Origin: an uncultured bacterium
GTDB taxonomy: Bacteria > Verrucomicrobiota > Kiritimatiellia > CAIKKV01
Assembly: GCA_938038445.1 (NCBI GenBank)
Contig: CALHRZ010000030.1
Location: 1-59,063 of the forward strand
DNA: 59,063 bases
Direction of reading: 5' to 3'
The notes below the pieces were generated by a model. It was not told where the DNA came from, made no database searches, and was given only the letters and a program-made list of their open reading frames with translations. Positions 35,034 through 43,156 of the stretch are shown in pieces (the first letter of the stretch is position 1; each line of letters begins with the position of its first letter). Position numbers and translations under genes: made by a program.

Positions 35034-36254
35034 GTGCACATCCACCCTTTCCGTGCCCTTCGCCCTTCGCCCGACAGGGCCCCCACGCTTTCAGTGCCGC
35101 CGTACGATGTCGTCACAACCGACGAGGCCAAACGGCTTGCGCGGAATATTCCCCACTCCTTTTTTTACGTCACCCGCCCCGAAATAGGACTGCCCGAGTC
35201 AACGGCCGACAACCCGGAATGTCAACATGCGGCCGCTCGCCATGCGCTCGATCAGCTCCTTCGCGGGGGAGCCCTGCTCCCGGAGGCAAACCCCCTTTTT
35301 TTCGCTTACCGCCTCGTCCGCGAAGGACACGCTCAGCGCGGAATTGCCGCCTGTTTCGAAACCGCCGATTACGAAATACATATCCGAACCCATGAAAAAA
35401 CACGGCCGGATAAAGAAGAGGACCGAATGCGTCATATCGCCGCCCTCCGAACCCACGATGAACCCGTCTTCCTCCTCTGCCGGGATCTTCCCGATCTGAC
35501 CGCTTTCCTCACGCGGCTGGAAAACGATCTCCCCCTGTATGATTTTGTGGCCTCTGATGGGGTCCGTCATACCGTCTGGGCCATCCGAGAAACTGCCCCA
35601 CTTGCCGCGATTCTCCATCGGATTCCCCGTGTATATATCGCAGACGGCCATCACCGGGCAGCCGCTGCGGTTCGAATCGCTGAGGTTTCGTTTCCTCCTT
35701 CCCAACCCGTGGACCCTGTCGAGCAGCACCGTTTTCTCGCCGTACTCTTCCAGGCGTCCGAATTGCGTATCCTCCCCTATAACCGGCTGGTTCGCGATCT
35801 TCAGGGGCAGTCGGTTGCAGATTTCGTCGCCGTTCTCCGCAAACGATTACCCGTTGAAAAAACACCCGGCCCGACGGCGGACCGGCCCGGCCGTTGCGCC
35901 ATGTATCTGGACGGTCAATGGTATGCCCTGACACTGCGTCCACCGCCAGGAGGCAACGACCCGAGTGCATCGCTCGATGTTCAAATGCTCCAGGATCAAG
36001 TCCTGGCGCCCATCCTGGGGATTCAAAATCCACGGACTGATCCGCGTATCGAATTCGTTGGTGGAATTCACGGCAACCCGGAATTGGCCCGTCGGGTGGA
36101 TGAAAGAAAAGCAGCCGTCGCCTTCTCCATGCATCCCGTCACGGTCGAACAACTCATGGCCATTGCGGATGCCGGTCGAACCTTGCCGCCCAAAAGCACC
36201 TGGTTCGAACCGAAACTCCGCTCCGGCCTTTTTTTGCATCCCTTCGGCGTATGA
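35034..36254 (+). CDS. DUF1015 family protein
   Basis: A 406-residue soluble protein of DUF1015. The N-terminal HPFRALRPSPD, SVPPYDVV and the central VYIADGHHRAAAAVRIAE match the family, which resembles the fold of ParB/Srx nucleases and serine kinases. The biochemical function is unknown to me. GTG 35034 is preceded by AAAGGAG at eight bases, so the upstream frame from 35001 is unlikely. Its stop overlaps the next gene (ATGA). In other genomes DUF1015 genes often neighbour amino acid metabolism genes, which is not evident here. Confidence 0.85.
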   Translation: MHIHPFRALRPSPDRAPTLSVPPYDVVTTDEAKRLARNIPHSFFYVTRPEIGLPESTADNPECQHAAARHALDQLLRGGALLPEANPLFFAYRLVREGHAQRGIAACFETADYEIHIRTHEKTRPDKEEDRMRHIAALRTHDEPVFLLCRDLPDLTAFLTRLENDLPLYDFVASDGVRHTVWAIRETAPLAAILHRIPRVYIADGHHRAAAAVRIAEVSFPPSQPVDPVEQHRFLAVLFQASELRILPYNRLVRDLQGQSVADFVAVLRKRLPVEKTPGPTADRPGRCAMYLDGQWYALTLRPPPGGNDPSASLDVQMLQDQVLAPILGIQNPRTDPRIEFVGGIHGNPELARRVDERKAAVAFSMHPVTVEQLMAIADAGRTLPPKSTWFEPKLRSGLFLHPFGV

Positions 36255-36625
36255 TCTCTCTCGACCGTTTCCGGCTGCAACAGTGGGCGGAAGAGGAGAT
36301 TCGACGTCTACGCGCAACGTTGCCCGAGGCGATCGCACACCGTATCGGGAATCTCACGGTCTTGTTCGAAGAGGCACCCGACTCGATCCGAATATCCGAA
36401 GGGGTAGAACCGGACGCATTGGGCCTTTTTGAAGGGCCCGACCTGACAGAGGAAGGCTGTGGAACCTTGCCGCCGCGAATGACCTTGTATCTGGTAAACC
36501 TGTGGAACGAGGCGGATGGAAATCCCTGCCGTTTTCGCGAAGAAGTCCGTCGGACCTTTCTTCATGAACTCGGTCACTTCCTCGGCCTGTCCGAATCCGC
36601 CTTGGCCGACCGCGATCTGGAATAA
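36251..36625 (+). CDS. Zincin-like metallopeptidase (PF06262 type)
   Basis: A 124-residue protein with HELGHFLG (His105-Glu106-His109), the HExxH zinc motif, near its C terminus, preceded by the strand MTLYLVNLWNE. These match the small single-domain metallopeptidase family formerly DUF1025. No signal peptide is present. It overlaps the DUF1015 gene by 4 bp. Substrates are unknown. Confidence 0.85.
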   Translation: MISLDRFRLQQWAEEEIRRLRATLPEAIAHRIGNLTVLFEEAPDSIRISEGVEPDALGLFEGPDLTEEGCGTLPPRMTLYLVNLWNEADGNPCRFREEVRRTFLHELGHFLGLSESALADRDLE

Positions 36626-37304
36626 CGCCTCTCGCTTCCTTGGTTCGAACCGTCCTCCAGCCTATTCCAAGAAGGGGGAGCTGCCGAACGCGGCAACCGC
36701 ATCCTTTTTTTCGCCCCCCTTCCTCGCTGAGGAGGACGCTGCCCAAACGGGATTTCTTCGTCCCATACTTCCGAAAGTGTGAGACAACATCCCTATCCCG
36801 TTCGTTCGGCCTTTTCCACTGATCACCCACCTCCACCAAAGAAAAAAAAGAAAGGCCGAGGAAAATTTTTCCGAAGAATCCGCAAAAACCCTCCTCACCA
36901 AAAACAGAACCGGAACAAATCCGCCACTTTGTTCGGCGCAACACAGTTGGTTTCGGTTGAGACTGCTCATCTTCTCTGCCCATGCCCCACGGCTAGGAAC
37001 ATGAGTTCCCCCTCTCGAAAAACGTTCACCCCGAAATTTTTCCTCCTCCAAAAATAACCCCCCCCCGCTTCCGGCAACAACGGGTGAAAGGCCTTGCAAA
37101 CTTTGAGGACACGTACGTATGGCCTTCAACCCTCCCGATCAGTGAACAGACGAAAGGGTTCCTCAGTGTGCGATTTGGACCGCCGGCTATTCTATAGGCT
37201 CTCTTCTATATGCCACTACCATCACTGCCCCTCATCCCCGTTCCTCTTTTTCCCATTCCAAAGATTCGATGAGGAATCCGTCACGGTCGAGCATCCGTAT
37301 GGTC
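36626..37304. other. Intergenic region with no recognisable gene
   Basis: About 680 bp before the promoter at 37305. It has poly-A/T and C runs and a short GGCC inverted repeat (AAGGCC near 37087 and GGCCTT near 37123). The six frames give only low-complexity peptides. I found no match to RNase P, tmRNA, SRP or tRNA signatures. An unknown noncoding RNA or a decayed gene is possible. Confidence 0.4.
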
Positions 37305-37333
37305 TTGAAGGCGTGAGACGAAATGCGTAATAT
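37305..37333 (+). promoter_or_regulatory. Sigma70-like promoter for the 37357 operon
   Basis: TTGAAG (37305-37310), a 17 bp spacer and TAATAT (37328-37333). The leader then carries GAGGA just before the ATG at 37357. This is the only promoter seen for a five-gene operon. Confidence 0.6.
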
Positions 37334-37356
37334 GGAAAGTTTGAGGAAATCCTGCC

Positions 37357-38274
37357 ATGAGCGCCTCTCAATCAACCCTTGCCGCTTTCCTGGACCGGAA
37401 AGATATTTGCCTGAATATGCAGGCGTCCTCCTCCGAAGCCGCCATACGAAGCTTGCTCGCCCACCTCCATGGCCGCCATGGCGGGTTTTCCATGGACAAG
37501 GCCGTTTGCGCGGTCATGAACCGCGAAAAAGTAATCTCGACCGTGATCGAACGACATGTGGCCATCCCCCATGCCCGGCTCGCCGATCTCGACCGACCCC
37601 TTCTCGCCGTCGGAATCGCGCCGACCGGAATTCCTTTTCCGGGCAGTCCAGAGCCGATACGGCTTCTCTTTTTGCTGCTGGGTCCTATGGACGATCCCAA
37701 CCTGATGCTCCGCATTCTCGCCGCCGTAACTCGCACCGTCCGAACTCCCCAGCAGTTGGGTCGGCTGATTGGGGCCGAAACCGCCGACGAGGTGTATGAG
37801 CTCCTCACGGCACCCGAAGAGCGTATGCCCGACTATCTTCTCGTCCGCCACCTGATGAACCGTTCTCCCATCGTGTTGCGCGAAAACGATACCCTGGGAA
37901 CGGCCATCGAAAAAATGTGCCTGCATCATGTGATGGATCTCCCCATCGTAAACAGCACAGGCGAGGTGCGTGGGTCGATCGCCATTGAAGACATTCTTCG
38001 ATTGGCCATGCCGCCCCACCTGCTCTGGATGGAAGATCTTTCCACCGTTTTGCGCTTCGAGCCCTTTGCCGAGCTCCTTAAAAAGGAGTTCAACTCCCCC
38101 ATCTCCAACTTCATGCGGAATGACGTTTTGGCGATCGCCCCGGACAAGCCTGCCGCCCAGCTGACCAAACTGTTCCTCAAAGACGAGCGGCGCCAGATTC
38201 TCGTCATCGAGAACAACCGGCTGGTAGGGGTGGTCAACCTTTCGGCCTTTGTCCGCAAACTGTTTTGGGAATAA
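37357..38274 (+). CDS. EIIA(Ntr)-like domain fused to CBS pair
   Basis: Residues ~1-150 form a PTS EIIA-type domain; the phospho-acceptor would be His72 in AIPHARL, in the same position as in EIIA(Ntr)/fructose proteins. Residues ~165-300 hold two CBS repeats (VRHLMNRSPIVLRENDTL; ISNFMRNDVLAIAPDKP) that usually sense adenine nucleotides or salt. The 305-residue product has no membrane domain. It is 3 bp from a 12-helix transporter gene, so it probably regulates that carrier by phosphorylation and nucleotide binding. No EI or HPr is seen here. Confidence 0.85.
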   Translation: MSASQSTLAAFLDRKDICLNMQASSSEAAIRSLLAHLHGRHGGFSMDKAVCAVMNREKVISTVIERHVAIPHARLADLDRPLLAVGIAPTGIPFPGSPEPIRLLFLLLGPMDDPNLMLRILAAVTRTVRTPQQLGRLIGAETADEVYELLTAPEERMPDYLLVRHLMNRSPIVLRENDTLGTAIEKMCLHHVMDLPIVNSTGEVRGSIAIEDILRLAMPPHLLWMEDLSTVLRFEPFAELLKKEFNSPISNFMRNDVLAIAPDKPAAQLTKLFLKDERRQILVIENNRLVGVVNLSAFVRKLFWE

Positions 38275-38277
38275 ACT

Positions 38278-39834
38278 ATGCCTCACAATGACCCTGTTGC
38301 CTCCCAACCCGCCAGCTGCTCGTTTGCCCGGCGCCTCGCCCTTTTAATCCTTCTCAGCGTCTCCTTGGCCTGGGCCGGACGATACGTTGGACTCGATACC
38401 CATCAACAAGTCTCGGCCGGCGTTTTCCTTTCCGCCATCCTCGGCACCCTTCTGTTCTGGAATCTGCGACTCAGCATTGCTTTCCTCGGCATCAGCGTGC
38501 TGATCCTGACGCGCTCCCTGACGGTTGAGCAGTACATCGAATCGGCCGAACTTCCCGTCATTCTTTTTCTTGTAGGAATGATGATCATTCTGGGATGCCT
38601 CGAAGATCTCGGCTTCTTTACCTGGGTCGTCCAGTCCATTCTCTCGCTTCCCAAAATGTCAGGCCGCCGGTTTTTAGCCGTCGTCAGTGTCGTCGCGGCT
38701 CTACTGGCGTGCGTCGTGGATGAGGTCACTTCGATCATCATCATCGGCACACTGGTCTTCCAGGTCTGCCATCGCCTCAAACTCAACCCCGTCCCCTTCA
38801 TGATCGCCGCCGTCATCGCCACCAACATCGGAAGTGCCGGCACCATGGTGGGTAATCCCGTCGGCATCTTGATTGGATCTAAAGCCGGCTTCACCTTCGG
38901 CGATTTCCTCCGCTGGGCCTTCCCCGTCATGTTCTTGAGCCTCCTGGCCAACATCCTGCTCTCCTTCCTTGTCTTCCGCCATTCCCTCCGCCGGTTCAAC
39001 GAAGCGCTCCGAGCCACAGACGCCTTGGGCCCGGCCGTGGCCGTTCCGGTCGGCCGGAGCCTCGTCGTCCTGTCCACCGCAATCCTCTGCATCGCCTTCC
39101 ATCACCAGGCGGAAACCCGTCTCAGCCTCGAACGAAACGCCGTCCTCTATCTTGCGCCCCTCTTCTGCGCCGCCCTCGTCATGCTCTACCGTCGGGACCG
39201 CGCACGCCATTACGTCGAGCACGCGGTGGACTGGTGGACCCTCCTCTTTTTCATGATGTTCTTCGCGATCGCCGGCTCGCTCAAACACAGCGGCATCGCC
39301 CCCCTGCTCACCCGGCGCTTTGTCGGAGCCGCTTCTTCAAATTACAATCTGCTGGTGGCTCTTGTCACCACCCTTTCGGGAATCGGGTCCGCCTTTGTGG
39401 ACAACGTCGTGTTCGTGGCCGCCTTCGCGCCAATTATCGAGGGATTCCGAACGGCCGGACTGGCTGTCGCCCCCCTGTGGTGGGCCCTCCTCTTCGGTGC
39501 CTGCTTCGGCGGCAATATCACCTTGATCGGCTCAACGGCCAATATCGTCGCTCTCGGCATGTTGGAAAAACAGGCTCGCACCCAAATCCGCTTTTTTGAA
39601 TGGCTGAAAGTGGGAGCGCTTTCCGCGCTCGTGACCGGGGCGATTGCAGCAGGCGCCATCATGGCGCTTCGAAGTCGGATGCCGGATCCCCCGGCCGAAG
39701 AAACGTCCGGACCCCCCGCATCGCGCCTCTCCCCGCCCTCCTTGGAGCCAAACCCGCTTTTCCATTCCCTCGTCCACTCCCGTGCTCTTCAACCCTTGAC
39801 AACTCTAAACATAGAACATAAAAAAGAAACATGA
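38278..39834 (+). CDS. SLC13/NhaD-ArsB-like ion or anion permease
   Basis: The 518-residue product is an integral membrane protein with about 12 hydrophobic helices and conserved IT-superfamily motifs: EVTSIIIIGTLVFQ, TNIGSAGTMVGNPVGILIGS in the first half and DNVVFVAAFAPIIEG with GGNITLIGSTANIVALGM in the second. The twin T-N-G-S and G-N-hairpin regions line the ion path. Cargo could be Na+/H+, dicarboxylate, sulfate or arsenite; sulfate would fit sulfatase activity but that is a guess. It sits between the EIIA-CBS sensor and the alpha-mannosidase, overlapping the latter by 4 bp. Confidence 0.85.
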   Translation: MPHNDPVASQPASCSFARRLALLILLSVSLAWAGRYVGLDTHQQVSAGVFLSAILGTLLFWNLRLSIAFLGISVLILTRSLTVEQYIESAELPVILFLVGMMIILGCLEDLGFFTWVVQSILSLPKMSGRRFLAVVSVVAALLACVVDEVTSIIIIGTLVFQVCHRLKLNPVPFMIAAVIATNIGSAGTMVGNPVGILIGSKAGFTFGDFLRWAFPVMFLSLLANILLSFLVFRHSLRRFNEALRATDALGPAVAVPVGRSLVVLSTAILCIAFHHQAETRLSLERNAVLYLAPLFCAALVMLYRRDRARHYVEHAVDWWTLLFFMMFFAIAGSLKHSGIAPLLTRRFVGAASSNYNLLVALVTTLSGIGSAFVDNVVFVAAFAPIIEGFRTAGLAVAPLWWALLFGACFGGNITLIGSTANIVALGMLEKQARTQIRFFEWLKVGALSALVTGAIAAGAIMALRSRMPDPPAEETSGPPASRLSPPSLEPNPLFHSLVHSRALQPLTTLNIEHKKET

Positions 39835-42743
39835 ACACCATTCCCCCTCCCCTGTTTGCCTCCCAGTCCATCACATCCGCCCGCCGAACGCTCGAACGGA
39901 TCGAACACCAACTCGCCTTCGCCGAAAACCTCTGCACCCTCTTCCCTCGCCGCGCCTCCTCTTGGCGGCCACTTCTCAAAAAGGCGCACGCCGTAACGGC
40001 CGATACCGCCGACCCGTACGCCCTCAACCAGGTCTGCGCAACCATCGAACGGGTTCTGGCTCCCCTTTCGCCCTTTGCCAAACAATGTACCATTCATTGC
40101 GTCGGCCATGCCCATATCGACATGAACTGGCTCTGGGGCTGGCCCGAAACAGTCGCAATCACCGGCGACACCTTTTCCTCTGTCCTGCGCCTGATGGAGG
40201 AATATCCCGATTTTCGTTTTACCCAAAGCCAAGCCTCGGTCTATGAGATCGTAGAGCAACACCACCCCGATCTGCTGCCCCAAATCGCCCACCGGGTCCG
40301 CGAAGGGCGATGGGAAGTCGCCGCTTCGCACTGGGTGGAAAACGACCAGAATATGACAGGCCCCGAAAGCCTCTGCCGACACGTTCTCTACACCCGCCGT
40401 TATATGAAACGCCTCTTCGGCCTCGAGCCCGAAGCGGTCCCAATCCTCTGGTCCCCGGACACCTTTGGTCACGCTGCGACAGTTCCAACCTATCTTGCGC
40501 GTTCCGCCGTCCGTTTCGTTTATCTCCACCGTCCAGGTACCCACACCAACCCCAAACCCTGGCTTTTCTGGTGGGAAGGACCCGACGGCTCCCGCGTTCT
40601 GGTCCGAAACGATTCCCACGCACCCGGAGCGTACAACGGCAAGATTTCACCCGCCCTGCATACCTCATTTGCCGCTTGGGCTCGGGAAACCGGCTTAAAG
40701 GATTTTATGTTCGTCTATGGCGTCGGCGATCATGGGGGGGGGCCCACCCGTCGGGATCTTGAAGAGGCAAAGGAACTCGACGCCTGGCCGATCTTTCCCC
40801 GCATCCGTTTTTCAACGGCTAAAACATTCTTCGAAACGGTCGAACCGCGGGCCCGTTCGGTTCCCGTCCTCCGTGGCGAACTGAATTTCGAGCTGGCGGG
40901 ATGTTACACCAGTCAGGCCACAATCAAAAAGGCCAATCGCTATGGCGAAAACCGCCTGACAGATGCCGAAACGTTCGCCGCACTTGCGTCGTTCGCCGGC
41001 CACGGAAATTATTCCAATGCCCGTTTTGAAGCTGCATGGCGCAATGTGCTGTTCAACCAGTTCCATGACATTCTGCCCGGCTCCTGTGTTGCCGCATCCC
41101 GAACGTACGCACTCGGCCTCTACCAACAGAGTATCGCCCTATCCACACCCATCGAATCCCAGGTCCTTAAGAGCCTGGCCGCTGCTGTCTCGACTGCCCC
41201 TCTTGTGGGAGAGGAAAGCGGCGCGCCTACGCGTCAACCCCCCTCCCCCGCCGGCGCCGGCGTCGGCTTTATCTGCGAAGAGGCGGGCCTTTCCCATGCC
41301 GCCACCGCAGACGAAGGACAATGGCACCCCTTCGTTTTCTTCAACCCCTGCGCTTTTGCCCGAAAGGAAATCGCGGAAGTTCAGGTGTGGGAAGGCGCGC
41401 GCTCTCCATGCGTGAAACCATTCCGCGAACGGCACTTCTCCGTTCGCTACCCGGACGGTCGAATCCTCCCCGCCCAAGTCATCGAACGTCGAAATTACTG
41501 GGGGCATGAATTCGCGGCCCTTTCCTTTCCCGTCGAAGCGCCGGCCTTCGGCTACGCGACGGTCGTGGTCGAAGAACACGACGCCCCTCCCCCCGCCACA
41601 CCCCCAAAAGATGGAGCGGTGCTAACCTTGCCGATCCATCATTGCGCCTATCTCGAATACGAACGAGCGCCGGCCGGACTCCAAAATGAATTCCTCCAGG
41701 CGGCCCTCGACCCTCGCACGGGAGGCTTGTCCCTGCTCGCTTCTTCCTCAGGCCGTCCCGCTTGGATTCATAACCCGCAGACCTTGCCCAACCTCGAACT
41801 CGAATGGGAACGGCCCGGCGGCATGTCGGCTTGGCTCATCCGTCATCGAGGAGCGCCTCCGGAATATCCACGGCTGGTTAAACTCGCCGCCGGTCTTCGC
41901 GGCCCTTACCGCGCCTCCCTCGTCGCCGAATACGCCGTGCGCGAATCGCGCGTCACCATGACCACCGAACTCCGCATCGGCGACCCCCGCCTTCACATCC
42001 GACTCGAAATCGAATGGTTCCAACGCGGCAGTCAAGAGACCGGTGTCCCCACACTCTCTTTTGCCCTGCCCCTCGCGCTCGAAGCCCTCACCCCAACCTA
42101 CGATATCCCCTTCGGCTGCATCGAACGCCCCCTTCGACAACGAGAGGAAGTTCCTTCCCAACAGTGGACACAACTCAACGGACGGATCGGCAAAACCCCG
42201 GCCGGCTGCCTGGTTCTGAACGATTGTAAATACGGCCACTCGCTGGAGGAACAAACGTTCCGGATTTCACTCCTCCGCGGAAGTTACTCTCCCGACCCCT
42301 GGCCGGATATCGGCCGTCATGAAGTGCAGTTCGCCCTCCTTCCCTTCACCGGCCGACAAACGCCGGCCGACGCCATCCGGGAAGGGCAACGCTTCAACCG
42401 GCCCCTCCGTTTTACCGGAACAGGGCTGCAAAAGGGCCTCCTCGACCCCATCGGCCGTTTCCTCAACGTCGAAACAGAATCGGTCGTCATCACCGGCGTC
42501 AAAAAAGCCGAGGAAGACCATCGGCTCGTGTTTCACCTCTTCAACGCCTCCGATCGGCCTGCGCCAATTCGGATCACCCCAGACCCCCGCTCCCCTCTCG
42601 GACAACCCACCAAGGCGGACTTGACCGACCTTCTGGAACGTCCCATCCCTTCGAACTCCCTTCGGCTGGAAGGTCGAAGCGTTCGGCTGACGCTTCCCCC
42701 GCGATGCGTGGCCTCCCTTGCGGTCGCCTTTTCCAAACCATGA
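39831..42743 (+). CDS. Alpha-mannosidase, GH38
   Basis: The 970-residue enzyme is a retaining zinc-dependent alpha-mannosidase. Zinc ligands sit in GHAHIDMNWLWGWPE (His93, His95 and Asp97), and the catalytic nucleophile is Asp210 in SPDTFGHAATVP, followed by FMFVYGVGDHGGGPT. Residues ~550-960 are the GH38 middle and C-terminal beta domains. There is no signal peptide, so it acts in the cytoplasm on imported mannosides. It is co-transcribed with the transporter before it and a DUF2752 gene after it (ATGA overlap). It could cleave mannose-rich oligosaccharides. Confidence 0.93.
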   Translation: MNTIPPPLFASQSITSARRTLERIEHQLAFAENLCTLFPRRASSWRPLLKKAHAVTADTADPYALNQVCATIERVLAPLSPFAKQCTIHCVGHAHIDMNWLWGWPETVAITGDTFSSVLRLMEEYPDFRFTQSQASVYEIVEQHHPDLLPQIAHRVREGRWEVAASHWVENDQNMTGPESLCRHVLYTRRYMKRLFGLEPEAVPILWSPDTFGHAATVPTYLARSAVRFVYLHRPGTHTNPKPWLFWWEGPDGSRVLVRNDSHAPGAYNGKISPALHTSFAAWARETGLKDFMFVYGVGDHGGGPTRRDLEEAKELDAWPIFPRIRFSTAKTFFETVEPRARSVPVLRGELNFELAGCYTSQATIKKANRYGENRLTDAETFAALASFAGHGNYSNARFEAAWRNVLFNQFHDILPGSCVAASRTYALGLYQQSIALSTPIESQVLKSLAAAVSTAPLVGEESGAPTRQPPSPAGAGVGFICEEAGLSHAATADEGQWHPFVFFNPCAFARKEIAEVQVWEGARSPCVKPFRERHFSVRYPDGRILPAQVIERRNYWGHEFAALSFPVEAPAFGYATVVVEEHDAPPPATPPKDGAVLTLPIHHCAYLEYERAPAGLQNEFLQAALDPRTGGLSLLASSSGRPAWIHNPQTLPNLELEWERPGGMSAWLIRHRGAPPEYPRLVKLAAGLRGPYRASLVAEYAVRESRVTMTTELRIGDPRLHIRLEIEWFQRGSQETGVPTLSFALPLALEALTPTYDIPFGCIERPLRQREEVPSQQWTQLNGRIGKTPAGCLVLNDCKYGHSLEEQTFRISLLRGSYSPDPWPDIGRHEVQFALLPFTGRQTPADAIREGQRFNRPLRFTGTGLQKGLLDPIGRFLNVETESVVITGVKKAEEDHRLVFHLFNASDRPAPIRITPDPRSPLGQPTKADLTDLLERPIPSNSLRLEGRSVRLTLPPRCVASLAVAFSKP

Positions 42744-43156
42744 GTGAACCCCCGCCGGTTCCTGATTCCCCAGCTCCCCATCGGCCGAAGAATTTCTTCC
42801 CTTCCGGGCGTACCCTTTTTTTGTGGCTTCTCACGGCGCTTCTACTGTTGCTCCACTTCTTCCCCTCTCTTCTGCGCCTCTATCCCGGTTGCCCTCTGCA
42901 CCGTCTGACGGGGCTCCTCTGCCCCGGCTGCGGGGGCCTGCGCGCGTTACAGCTTCTCTCCCAGGGACATCCGCTGAAGGCACTCCGTTTCAATTTGCTC
43001 CCTGTCATCATTCTTGCTTTCCTCTTGGCACCGCCCCCCTATGTCCGGCAACTCCTTAGTGGCCGCTATTTCGGGATTGCCATTCTGTGCATCCTCCTTT
43101 ACGGTATTTTACGGAATCTTCCGTGGGCGCCGTTCGTTCTTTTGGCGCCTCCTTGA
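42740..43156 (+). CDS. DUF2752 small membrane protein
   Basis: A 138-residue protein with three to four membrane helices and the DUF2752 core motif CPGCGGLRALQLLSQGHPLKALRFN near residues 58-82. Its Cys pair in CPGCG is conserved in the family. The N terminus is proline-rich and cytoplasmic. Function is not known; the family is frequent in soil bacteria and PVC genomes. ATG 42740 overlaps the mannosidase stop, and its own stop overlaps the lyase start, so it is fully inside the operon. Confidence 0.83.
   Translation: MSEPPPVPDSPAPHRPKNFFPSGRTLFLWLLTALLLLLHFFPSLLRLYPGCPLHRLTGLLCPGCGGLRALQLLSQGHPLKALRFNLLPVIILAFLLAPPPYVRQLLSGRYFGIAILCILLYGILRNLPWAPFVLLAPP

Noticed and set aside
36642..36651. 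GGTTCGAACC resembling a tRNA T-loop
   Set aside because: No acceptor, D or anticodon arm can be folded around it, and the 5' half would lie inside the zincin gene.
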